A DNA stretch of 6,108 bases from Rickettsiales bacterium (GTDB taxonomy: Bacteria > Pseudomonadota > Alphaproteobacteria > Rickettsiales > JANQQO01): NCBI GenBank assembly GCA_028289305.1, contig JANQQO010000167.1, positions 1 through 6,108 of the forward strand. Reading direction: 5' to 3'. This document shows, one piece after another, positions 1 through 5,747 of this stretch. Made by a program: the position numbers and the translations under genes. Under the pieces are notes generated by a model. The model had not been told where the DNA came from. It did no database searches and was given only the letters and a program-made list of their open reading frames with translations. The first letter of the stretch is position 1; each line of letters opens with the position of its first letter.

Positions 1-422
1 CCCGCTCCGCGCGTGCCCGCTTGTCCGCCGCACCACACCACTACGGTCGAGCCAATCGCCATCAGCTCCCAGAAAATGAACAGCGTGATGAAATCCCCAG
101 CAAACGTCACCCCAATCGCACCACCCGCATAGACATAAGCTGCCGCAAGCTCCGCCGTCTTCGCGTGGCGCAAGCCAAATAGCGCCCCAGCAAAAGCGGC
201 AATCGCAAATATCGTCGCAAATATCAGCGTGAACGCATGCTGCTGTACCAGCTGCAAGTCAAACCCAGCAAGCTTCACCGGCGGCACGCCTTCCGGCACA
301 TGCCACACCGCAAGAAGCGTCAATACCGGCGCAAGCAACAACACCGCCTGGCGCAAGCCCGCGCCGCGCGGCACCAGCGGCAACAATAATCCTGCGACGA
401 TTAAAATCAGCCCCGGCGTCAT
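1..422 (-). CDS. Third antiporter-like (MrpD-type) subunit, N-terminal part (partial, cut by left edge)
   Basis: The frame runs open from ATG 422 to the left edge, giving 140 codons that translate as MTPGLILIVAGLLLPLVP and onward. It begins with a hydrophobic helix, then a second near 24-41, a third near 63-83, one near 93-108, and the segment FAGDFITLFIFWELM (107-121), which is the TM5 signature of proton-conducting transporters with Glu119 as the conserved acidic residue. This matches the N-terminal quarter to third of an MrpD/NuoN-type subunit; TM7, TM8 and TM12 lysines lie beyond the edge. The ATG overlaps the stop of the small membrane protein (ATGA), and GAGGA lies 6 bases upstream, so the start is well supported. 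It is the third protein of this type in the operon. Because it is incomplete, I cannot say whether its ion-path residues are intact. Confidence 0.87.
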   Translation of the reverse strand, partial: MTPGLILIVAGLLLPLVPRGAGLRQAVLLLAPVLTLLAVWHVPEGVPPVKLAGFDLQLVQQHAFTLIFATIFAIAAFAGALFGLRHAKTAELAAAYVYAGGAIGVTFAGDFITLFIFWELMAIGSTVVVWCGGQAGTRGA

Positions 423-670
423 TGCTCATCCTCGTAATAATTATCCGGCCGCTTCAACACCATCCCAAGTGCTTTCGACACCACTACAATCGCGGCACAT
501 GCCAAAAACACATACCACGCATGAAAAAACGGCGTACCCTCAATGCCAAACACCGCATGCGGGTGCATCGCAAATTCCAAACCAAGCATCGCTACTAACA
601 CCACGATAAACACGCGCCATGCCAGCTTCGCCCGCCGCAGATCCTGTGGATTATGCTGTGTTTTCGCCAT
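419..670 (-). CDS. Small two-helix membrane protein of the antiporter operon
   Basis: An 83-residue protein with two membrane segments, about residues 17-34 and 50-72, joined by a short loop HPHAVFGIEGTPFF (36-49). The N-terminus is hydrophilic and basic (two Arg and a Lys at 12-15), and the end is KRPDNYYEDEQ. The basic N-terminus and the Lys-Arg after helix 2 suggest both ends in the cytoplasm. I recall similar small proteins, with an FGIEG-type loop and a C-terminal R.DxYY motif, beside Mrp-like antiporter genes in proteobacteria, but I know no name or assigned function. ATG at 670 lies 3 bases after the previous stop, and its TGA overlaps the next ATG by 4 bases, so it is embedded in the operon between two antiporter subunits. 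That position, rather than similarity to a characterised protein, points to an accessory or linker subunit of the complex. It is clearly coding; function is unknown. Confidence 0.82.
   Translation of the reverse strand: MAKTQHNPQDLRRAKLAWRVFIVVLVAMLGLEFAMHPHAVFGIEGTPFFHAWYVFLACAAIVVVSKALGMVLKRPDNYYEDEQ
429..433 (-). promoter_or_regulatory. Ribosome binding site of the third antiporter subunit
   Basis: GAGGA, 6 bases before ATG 422, lying within the last codons of the 83-residue gene. It fixes the start of the partial gene and indicates coupled translation. Confidence 0.7.
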
Positions 671-673
671 ACC

Positions 674-2164
674 CTATCCCGCCGTTAATGAACCAAGCCA
701 TAGTAGCATATCCGGGTGCACAAAAAAGCCCAGCGTCAGTGTTGCCGTGATGATCATCGCGATCACCATCACCAGCGGCGCTTCGCCATGGCGTGGCTTT
801 CCCCGCTCTTTTCCAAAAAACGCCGCAAACACAATCGGCAAGAAATACGCCGCATTTAACAACGTACTTATCACCACCACAGCAATCGCAAACCAGTGCT
901 CCGCCTCAAGCGAACCCAGCACCAAATAATACTTCGTCAAAAACCCTACCGCTGGCGGCACCCCAATCATCGAAAGCGCGCCTATCGCAAACGCCACCAT
1001 CGTCCACGGCATGCGCTTACCAACCCCGTCCAGCTCACTCACCGCCTTTTTCCCTGATGCGGTGTAAATAGCACCGGCAGCAAAAAACAGCGTGATCTTA
1101 CCAAAAGCATGTGCGGCAATATGAAACACCGCCGCCATCACCGCCTTTGGCGTGAGCAGCGCCACCGCCATCACAATATACGCCAGCTGGCTAATCGTCG
1201 AATATGCGAGCCGCGCTTTCAGCCCATCTTTCTGCAACGCAATCACCGAGGCCCACACAATCGTGATTCCCGCAATATAGACCAGCCAACCGCCCGCCCA
1301 CCATTGCTGCGTAATCATCGCCTCCAAGTGCTCTGTGCCAAAAATATAGACCACCACTTTCACAATGGTGAATACACCGGCCTTCACCACCGCCACCGCA
1401 TGCAATAACGCACTCACTGGCGTCGGCGCCACCATCGCCGCGGGCAGCCAACGATGAATCGGCATCAGCGCTGCCTTACCCACGCCATACACATAGAGGA
1501 ACAGCAACGCGCCCGTCACCCACGGCCCCACCTTGCCGGCCAGCACCCCACCAGGCACAAAATCGAGCGTACCCGCAATCTGCCACGTCCAGATAATCGC
1601 GATCAGCTGCAACCCGATCGAGGTCGAAAGCAAAATCCCAAGGTAAGTCCGCCCCGCACGCCGCGCCTCGTCTGAACCCGCATGCGTCACCAAAGGATAG
1701 GTCACCAGCGTCAGCACTTCATAAAACACAAACAACGTAAAGAGATTACCCGCGAGCGCAATGCCCAGCGCTGCAAAAATCGCCAGCGCAAAAAACGCAT
1801 AAAACCGATTCTGATGCTTCTCCTTATTCCCGCGCATATAGCCAATCGCATAGAGCGTCGTCACAATCCACAAAAACGACGCCACCAGCGCAAACAGCAT
1901 CCCTATAGGGTCAATGAAAAAGCTCAGCGTAATCCCCGGCACCAGCTCTAACAGCTCCACCTCCAGCGCCTGCCCGCGTGCAGCCATAAAGAACAGATTC
2001 ACCACATTGATAAACAGCGTCACCGCCACAATCAGCGTGCTGATATCGCGCAGATTCGGCGCACGCACCACCGCCGCTAGCACCGCCCCTAACAGCGGAA
2101 TCGCCAGCACAAACAGAATCACTTCCTGCATGCCAAAAAGATATGTTGGAAGCGTTTCCACCAT
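674..2164 (-). CDS. Antiporter subunit 2, MrpA/NuoL-like proton-conducting membrane subunit
   Basis: A 496-residue proton-conducting transporter protein with the full set of antiporter-module charges: TM5 Glu149 in FVFYEVLTLVTYP, TM7 Lys230 in GVGKAALMPIHRWL, TM8 His255 and Lys261 in the APTPVSALLHAVAVVKAGVF stretch (246-265), His348, His352 and Lys356, and TM12 Lys411 in GFLTKYY. The APTPVSALLH block and the TM8 histidine resemble NuoL and the N-terminal half of MrpA more than MrpD, but the protein lacks the MrpA C-terminal extension (MrpA is near 800 residues). It likely forms a second ion channel unit beside the first MrpD-like subunit. ATG 2164 directly follows the previous TAG with no spacer; a second ATG at codon 12 is possible but has no better ribosome site. 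It ends in TAG, 3 bases before the next start. Annotations of relatives vary between subunit D, NuoL and NuoN; I keep the general call. Confidence 0.92.
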   Translation of the reverse strand: MVETLPTYLFGMQEVILFVLAIPLLGAVLAAVVRAPNLRDISTLIVAVTLFINVVNLFFMAARGQALEVELLELVPGITLSFFIDPIGMLFALVASFLWIVTTLYAIGYMRGNKEKHQNRFYAFFALAIFAALGIALAGNLFTLFVFYEVLTLVTYPLVTHAGSDEARRAGRTYLGILLSTSIGLQLIAIIWTWQIAGTLDFVPGGVLAGKVGPWVTGALLFLYVYGVGKAALMPIHRWLPAAMVAPTPVSALLHAVAVVKAGVFTIVKVVVYIFGTEHLEAMITQQWWAGGWLVYIAGITIVWASVIALQKDGLKARLAYSTISQLAYIVMAVALLTPKAVMAAVFHIAAHAFGKITLFFAAGAIYTASGKKAVSELDGVGKRMPWTMVAFAIGALSMIGVPPAVGFLTKYYLVLGSLEAEHWFAIAVVVISTLLNAAYFLPIVFAAFFGKERGKPRHGEAPLVMVIAMIITATLTLGFFVHPDMLLWLGSLTAG

Positions 2165-3643
2165 CTATCCCGCCCCCAATAAATAGCCCGCAATACGCTC
2201 CGCCCAACCAATGGTAAACCGCGTATCCAGCCCAAAATATATATTCGCAATCACGAGCGCCCACAGCGAAAGCTGCATGCTCCACGGCGCCTCACGCACC
2301 GCGCGCGCGCCTTTAGGTCGCGACGCAAACACCGCCTGCTCCACCACCTGCCAGATATAAATCACCGCCAGCAAGGAACTCAAAAGCACCACCACCACCA
2401 GCGGCCAATACGGCCCTTCTAGCAGCGCTTTTAAAAAGAACCATTTGCTGATAAAACCCGCCGTACCCGGCACCCCAATAATGCTCAAACCCCCAATCAC
2501 AAAGGCCATGAGCGTCCAGGGCATCTGCTTGCCAATCCCCGCCATGTCCGAAAGCCGCACGCTGCCAATACGGTAATACACACAGCCCAACGCCAAGAAC
2601 AGCGCGCCCTTCGCCAAGGCATGGTTAAACAAATGCAGCGTCGCCGCACTCAGGCCCAGCACCGTTGCCAGACCAAACCCAAGCAACATATACCCCAGCT
2701 GCGCCACGCTAGAAAACGCCAAACGCCGCTTCACATCCTCCTGGAACACCGCCACCAGCGACCCGACTACAACTCCCGCCACTCCGAGCACCACCACAAT
2801 TTCTTCCAGCGGCATCGCCTCGAAAGAAAATGCCGGGCCAAACAGCCCCAGCGCAAAGCGGAGCAACAGGTAAAAACTCACCTTCGCCGCTGTTGCCGCC
2901 AATAACGCCGAAACAAAAGACGGCGCGTAGGCATAGGCATTCGTCAGCCAAATATGCAGCGGGAAGGTCGCAATCTCCAGCGCCAGTCCCAGCGTTAAAA
3001 ATGCAAACGCCGCTTCCACCGGCCGCGTATCCGGCACATCCGCCAGGCGCACCGCCATATCGCTGATATTCAGCGTCCCGGTCATCATATAGAGCAGCCC
3101 CACGCCAATCAGAATAAACGTCGCCCCAATCGTTCCCAAAATCAGATACTCAAACGCCGCAGTCAGCGCCCGCCTGCTATCGCCCATCGCAATCAGCGCA
3201 TACATCGCCAGCGATGAAATCTCTAAAAACACATAGATATTGAAAATATCATTCGTCGCCACAATGCCCAGTAGCCCTGCCACACAGAGCAACACCAGGC
3301 TATAAAACGACGATTGTTTTTCACCCGCCACCTCGTGCCCCACACTCGCATAAGCAAAGGGCATCATCACTGCCGCAATCCCCGATACCAGCAACAACAC
3401 AAAGGCATTCACCTGATCAATACGATACTCAATGCCAATCGGCGGCGCCCAACCATCCATGGCATAGGTCACTACCCCTCCGCCTTCCACCAGCAGCAGC
3501 ACCGCAAAAGCCGATGCGAACGAGCCCACACAGGCCAGCGTCGCCACGCCCCAGGCCAGCTTCCCACGCGGCATCAACGCCGATATCAGCGCCGCTAATA
3601 GCGGTATAATGACAATAAGAGCGGGCAGATGCGGCTGAATCAT
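2165..3643 (-). CDS. MrpD-like antiporter subunit 1, with Glu in place of the TM7 lysine
   Basis: A 492-residue polytopic protein of the proton-conducting transporter family (PF00361; NuoL/M/N, MrpA/D), normal in length for MrpD. Key positions: TM5 Glu141 in YVFLEISSLAMY; the TM7 segment LALEIATFPLHIWL (220-233); APSFVSALLAA followed by TM8 Lys254; QEDVKRRLAFSSVAQLGYML (301-320); His337, His341 and Lys345 in the TM10-11 region; TM12 Lys400 in GFISKWF. Residue 223 (codon GAG, 2977-2975) is Glu where MrpD has the functionally essential lysine (Lys219 of B. pseudofirmus MrpD, the partner of Glu137). The offset of 4 holds for Glu141, 223 and Lys254, so the alignment is secure. The start at ATG 3643 overlaps the mrpC stop by ATGA, with little ribosome site of its own, suggesting coupling. 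It ends with TAG directly abutting the next ATG. The family is certain; whether it still pumps is open. Confidence 0.93.
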   Translation of the reverse strand: MIQPHLPALIVIIPLLAALISALMPRGKLAWGVATLACVGSFASAFAVLLLVEGGGVVTYAMDGWAPPIGIEYRIDQVNAFVLLLVSGIAAVMMPFAYASVGHEVAGEKQSSFYSLVLLCVAGLLGIVATNDIFNIYVFLEISSLAMYALIAMGDSRRALTAAFEYLILGTIGATFILIGVGLLYMMTGTLNISDMAVRLADVPDTRPVEAAFAFLTLGLALEIATFPLHIWLTNAYAYAPSFVSALLAATAAKVSFYLLLRFALGLFGPAFSFEAMPLEEIVVVLGVAGVVVGSLVAVFQEDVKRRLAFSSVAQLGYMLLGFGLATVLGLSAATLHLFNHALAKGALFLALGCVYYRIGSVRLSDMAGIGKQMPWTLMAFVIGGLSIIGVPGTAGFISKWFFLKALLEGPYWPLVVVVLLSSLLAVIYIWQVVEQAVFASRPKGARAVREAPWSMQLSLWALVIANIYFGLDTRFTIGWAERIAGYLLGAG

Positions 3644-4101
3644 GATCGCTTACGCCGCATCGCTGTGCGCGTGCTCCCACGCGCCTTTCCCTTCCCCGTT
3701 TTTTTCGCTACCGTCTTTGGCTTCTCTTCCCCCTCCGCTGCATCCATGTCCAGGATTTCATCCTCCTCAATCACGCCATACGCCTCTTTAATCCGCACCA
3801 CCAGAGCAAGCCCCACTGCCATCGTCGCCACACCCACCACAATCGCAGTCAGCATCAACACATGCGGCAGCGGGTTCACATAAAACGTCTCCCCCTTTTC
3901 TAAAATCGGCACCCGCGCGCCATGCACATGCCCCACCGAAATATAAAACAGCAGCACCGAGGTCTGAAAAATCCCAAGCCCCATCAGCTTCTTCACCAAA
4001 TTCCCGCCATTGATCACGCCATAAAACCCGGTCACCATCAACAAGATGCATACCCAGTAATTATAGCTCACCAGCACATATTGCTCGAGGAATGCCATCA
4101 T
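3640..4101 (-). CDS. MrpC/NuoK-like subunit of monovalent cation/H+ antiporter, with long charged tail
   Basis: A NuoK-like (PF00420) three-helix membrane subunit of 153 residues from the chosen start. Motifs: YNYWVCILLMVTGFYGVI (13-30), GNLVKKLMGLGIFQ (33-46), and NPLPHVLMLTAIVVGVA (76-92), the last being the typical MrpC third-helix signature with His where I recall Gln. MrpC packs between MrpD and the MrpA side of the complex, as NuoK does in complex I. I start at ATG 4101 because GGGAGGAAGG ends 6 bases upstream and mrpB stops one base before; the adjacent ATG at 4098 is equally possible, while an in-frame TTG at 4122 lies inside mrpB upstream of the ribosome site. MrpC is usually near 112 residues; here about 45 extra residues follow the last helix, first acidic (IEEDEILDMDAAEGEE), then strongly basic to RRKRS. 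The stop overlaps the next gene's start by ATGA. Confidence 0.92.
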   Translation of the reverse strand: MMAFLEQYVLVSYNYWVCILLMVTGFYGVINGGNLVKKLMGLGIFQTSVLLFYISVGHVHGARVPILEKGETFYVNPLPHVLMLTAIVVGVATMAVGLALVVRIKEAYGVIEEDEILDMDAAEGEEKPKTVAKKTGKGKARGSTRTAMRRKRS

Positions 4102-4102
4102 C

Positions 4103-4519
4103 TTATGCCTTCCTCCCTGCAAATAAGAAAAATAACAACAACATCACCGAAAACACGGTGATGCCTACCCCAAGCTCAATAACCAAAATGCCCCATTTTT
4201 GGCCGACCACCGCGTCTTTTGCCAAGACGGAATATTCCAAAAAATTTCCACCAAGCAACATCGACACCACGCCCGTACCGCCATAAATCAGCGCACCAAG
4301 CACGGTTAATATCCTGAGTGCTTTTAAAGACACTACGCGTGTGGCATGCGAAAAACCAAACACCAGCGCGTATAAAATAAACGCCGCGGCAAAAATCACT
4401 CCAGCCTGGAACCCTCCACCAGGGCTATATTCACCATGCATCTGCACATAAAGCGCATAGAGCAAAATGAACGGAATCAGAAATTTCGCAATAACATGCA
4501 ATACCAATTGATCGCGCAT
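4103..4519 (-). CDS. MrpB/MnhB-like subunit of monovalent cation/H+ antiporter
   Basis: A small integral membrane protein of 138 residues, the usual length for the MnhB domain (PF04039). The signature HGEYSPGGGFQAG is at residues 28-40, followed by a hydrophobic helix, a Gly-rich second hairpin near 70-90, and a last helix near 110-134 with Glu115 in the IELGVGITV stretch. About four membrane segments are expected: 8-25, 38-57, 67-90 and 110-134. MrpB is a structural membrane subunit of the Mrp (Sha/Mnh) antiporter, which exchanges Na+ or other monovalent cations for protons and supports sodium and alkaline tolerance. ATG at 4519 has GAGG 10 bases upstream; the only nearby upstream ATG stops after two codons. 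It is the first gene of the operon visible here and is separated from the next start by one base. The family call is firm; the transported ion cannot be read from sequence. Confidence 0.93.
   Translation of the reverse strand: MRDQLVLHVIAKFLIPFILLYALYVQMHGEYSPGGGFQAGVIFAAAFILYALVFGFSHATRVVSLKALRILTVLGALIYGGTGVVSMLLGGNFLEYSVLAKDAVVGQKWGILVIELGVGITVFSVMLLLFFLFAGRKA
4108..4117 (-). promoter_or_regulatory. Ribosome binding site deciding the mrpC-like start
   Basis: GGGAGGAAGG at the very end of the mrpB-like gene, 6 bases before ATG 4101 and 9 before ATG 4098. It is the strongest such site in the window and rules out the upstream TTG at 4122. Confidence 0.8.
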
Positions 4520-4546
4520 CGTAACACCGCCTCATTTCATTAGTTT

Positions 4547-4576
4547 GATTGTATTTCTACGCGTAAAAATACAATC
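4547..4576 (-). repeat. Stem-loop 1 (30-bp near-perfect palindrome)
   Basis: Outer arms GATTGTATTT (4547-4556) and AAATACAATC (4567-4576) are perfect reverse complements, and the centre TACGCGTA (4558-4565) is itself a palindrome. Only one position pair (4557/4566) is not Watson-Crick: C/A in plus-strand RNA but U-G, a wobble, in RNA of the antiporter operon strand. As operon-strand RNA it would form about 13 pairs closed by a CGCG loop. It could equally be a dimeric regulator's operator in DNA, since it lies 28 to 57 bases before the first start codon. No T-tract follows. Confidence 0.75.
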
Positions 4577-4596
4577 GCTTCGCTCGCTACGCGGCG

Positions 4597-4625
4597 CAGA
4601 ATCAGCATTTACGAAGCTGATTCTG
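4597..4625 (-). repeat. Stem-loop 2 (10-bp perfect inverted repeat)
   Basis: Arms CAGAATCAGC (4597-4606) and GCTGATTCTG (4616-4625) are perfect reverse complements with a 9-base loop. It abuts stem-loop 3 with no spacer. Six bases in the loop and right arm (CGAAGC, 4612-4617) are also complementary to GCTTCG at 4577-4582, so an alternative fold exists that would break this stem. Confidence 0.75.
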
Positions 4626-4661
4626 ATAGTCGTTTGTAATACATATATTTCAAACGACTAT
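4626..4661 (-). repeat. Stem-loop 3 (11-bp perfect inverted repeat)
   Basis: Arms ATAGTCGTTTG (4626-4636) and CAAACGACTAT (4651-4661) are perfect reverse complements, separated by 14 bases. Inside, after one mismatch, AATA and TATT could add 4 more pairs around a 4-base loop. On the operon strand this is the first of the three hairpins. No T-run follows, so it is not a standard intrinsic terminator for nagZ. Confidence 0.75.
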
Positions 4662-4718
4662 AATTTCCGCCCCCTCGTCATAGCAAATCCCGCCCCTAAT
4701 TCAAACCGAATTTATAGG

Positions 4719-5747
4719 CTATAATGACTTGTCCAAAAGCGCCTTGAGCTCTTCCTCACCTGCTGCCATATCCATCTCTTCCCGCTCTGGCAAAGCGTTC
4801 CAGCCGCGTGCAAGCCGTGCACATGCCGCCTCACTTAATTCTGGACATACTGCCGCAACCTGCTCCATCTCCGCCATCTCCCCATTGCAATGTAGCACCA
4901 CATCACACCCCGCCGCCAAAGACTGCTTGGTAATCGCCGCCATATCGCCGGAAAGCGCCTTCATCGACACATCATCGGTCAGCAGCAACCCATCAAACCC
5001 AATCTCCTCGCGAATCAGCTGAATCACCGTGGGTGAGAGCGTTGCCGGCTGCTCCGCATCCAGCGCGGTATAAGTGATATGCGCCGTCATTCCCCACGGC
5101 ACCGCCTTTAGCGCGGTAAACGGTACAAAATCCGTATCCCGAAGCGTCGTTAATTCCGCCTCCACTATGGGGAGCGCCTCGTGGCTATCCACCAGCGCCC
5201 GCCCATGCCCCGGAATATGCTTGATCACTGGCATCACGCCGCTTTCCATCAGCCCGCGCGCCACCTCGCCCGCGAGTGCTGTCACCTGCTCCGCCGTCGT
5301 ACCATACGCCCTATCCCCCACAATCGCGTGGCTCTCCGCAAAGCGAATATCCGCCATCGGCGCGCAATCCACCGTGATCCCATGTGCGATTAGCTCCGCC
5401 CCCATCAGCCGCGCATTGAGATAACTCGCCCGGCGCGCCACCTCCATCCCTTTTCTCTCCACCAAATCAGCATACACCCCAGCAGGCAGCGCCTCCCGCC
5501 ATTGCGGCGGCTTTAGGCGCGCTACCCTGCCTCCTTCCTGATCAATCAGAATCGGCGCATCCGCGCGCCCCACCGCGTCGCGCAGTGAAGCACTGAGCGC
5601 GCTCAGCTGCTCTTTATTCTCACAATTTCGTGCAAAAAGAATGAACCCTAAAGGCTGGGCATCAGCAAAAAACGTACGCTCCGCTTCTTCTAGCGTAGCG
5701 CCAGCAAGCCCACAGATAAACGCGCGAGGAGCATCACTTGTCAACAA
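4719..5747 (-). CDS. nagZ: Beta-N-acetylhexosaminidase NagZ (GH3), peptidoglycan recycling
   Basis: NagZ removes N-acetylglucosamine from GlcNAc-anhydroMurNAc(-peptide) in the cytoplasm during cell-wall recycling; its products can also feed AmpC beta-lactamase induction in species that have that circuit. Numbering from the GTG at 5771 (350 codons): GFILFARN at 42-49, IDQEGGRVARLK at 76-87, the signature KHIPGHG at 184-190, the mobile-loop Asp195-Ser-His197 that supplies the unusual NagZ acid/base pair, and TDDVSM at 265-270 with Asp266 as the expected nucleophile. All catalytic residues are present, there is no signal peptide, and length is normal for proteobacterial NagZ. I chose the TTG at 5747 because AAGGA lies 7 bases upstream, while the GTG at 5771 has no usable ribosome site and would overlap the SPOR gene by 38 bases instead of 14. 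Family conservation begins only near the RAFICGLAG stretch, so both starts are compatible. It ends in TAG at 4719. In alphaproteobacteria I recall scpA usually following nagZ; here the antiporter operon does. Confidence 0.95.
   Translation of the reverse strand: MLTSDAPRAFICGLAGATLEEAERTFFADAQPLGFILFARNCENKEQLSALSASLRDAVGRADAPILIDQEGGRVARLKPPQWREALPAGVYADLVERKGMEVARRASYLNARLMGAELIAHGITVDCAPMADIRFAESHAIVGDRAYGTTAEQVTALAGEVARGLMESGVMPVIKHIPGHGRALVDSHEALPIVEAELTTLRDTDFVPFTALKAVPWGMTAHITYTALDAEQPATLSPTVIQLIREEIGFDGLLLTDDVSMKALSGDMAAITKQSLAAGCDVVLHCNGEMAEMEQVAAVCPELSEAACARLARGWNALPEREEMDMAAGEEELKALLDKSL

Larger units (their letters stand above)
4520..4718. other. Intergenic leader region between nagZ and the antiporter operon
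   Basis: This 199-base gap contains no gene I can support on either strand. From 4661 down to 4547 it is filled by three stem-loops (listed separately), two of them directly abutting. A possible sigma70-like promoter for the antiporter operon is TTGAAT (4704-4699), a 16-base spacer, then TATGAC (4682-4677), each hexamer matching 4 of 6 consensus bases. If real, the transcript would begin near 4670 and carry all three hairpins in a 5' leader of about 150 bases. The promoter is weak and speculative. A modest ribosome site, GAGG, lies 10 bases before the first antiporter gene at 4519. Confidence 0.5.

Noticed and set aside
229..929. Open frames on the plus strand (229-609, 543-929) and several others along the window
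   Set aside because: They lie opposite strongly supported membrane-protein genes, their products are Thr/Pro/His/Arg-rich without family motifs, and they vanish at the real intergenic gap; they are antisense shadows.
2380..2402. Short CAC/CCA-rich tract resembling a simple repeat
   Set aside because: It is in-frame coding for a Val/Leu-rich helix of the MrpD-like subunit (GTG/GTT codons on the minus strand), not a separate repeat element.
2165..3643. Membrane-bound hydrogenase (Mbh/Ech-type) antiporter module
   Set aside because: Such clusters share MrpB/C/D-like subunits, but no hydrogenase or ferredoxin-type subunit is visible; it cannot be excluded only because the left edge cuts the operon.
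1..4519. Respiratory complex I (nuo) operon
   Set aside because: The large subunits are homologous to NuoL/M/N and one to NuoK, but the MnhB-type HGEYSPGGGFQAG protein is specific to Mrp-like systems and no NADH- or quinone-module genes are present.
4547..4661. Rho-independent terminator for nagZ
   Set aside because: The three stems are real, but none is followed by a T-run on the minus strand (or on the plus strand), so the standard terminator definition is not met.
4677..4704. Sigma70 promoter TTGAAT-16-TATGAC for the antiporter operon as a standalone feature
   Set aside because: Only 4 of 6 matches in each hexamer and a short spacer; kept as a remark in the intergenic entry.
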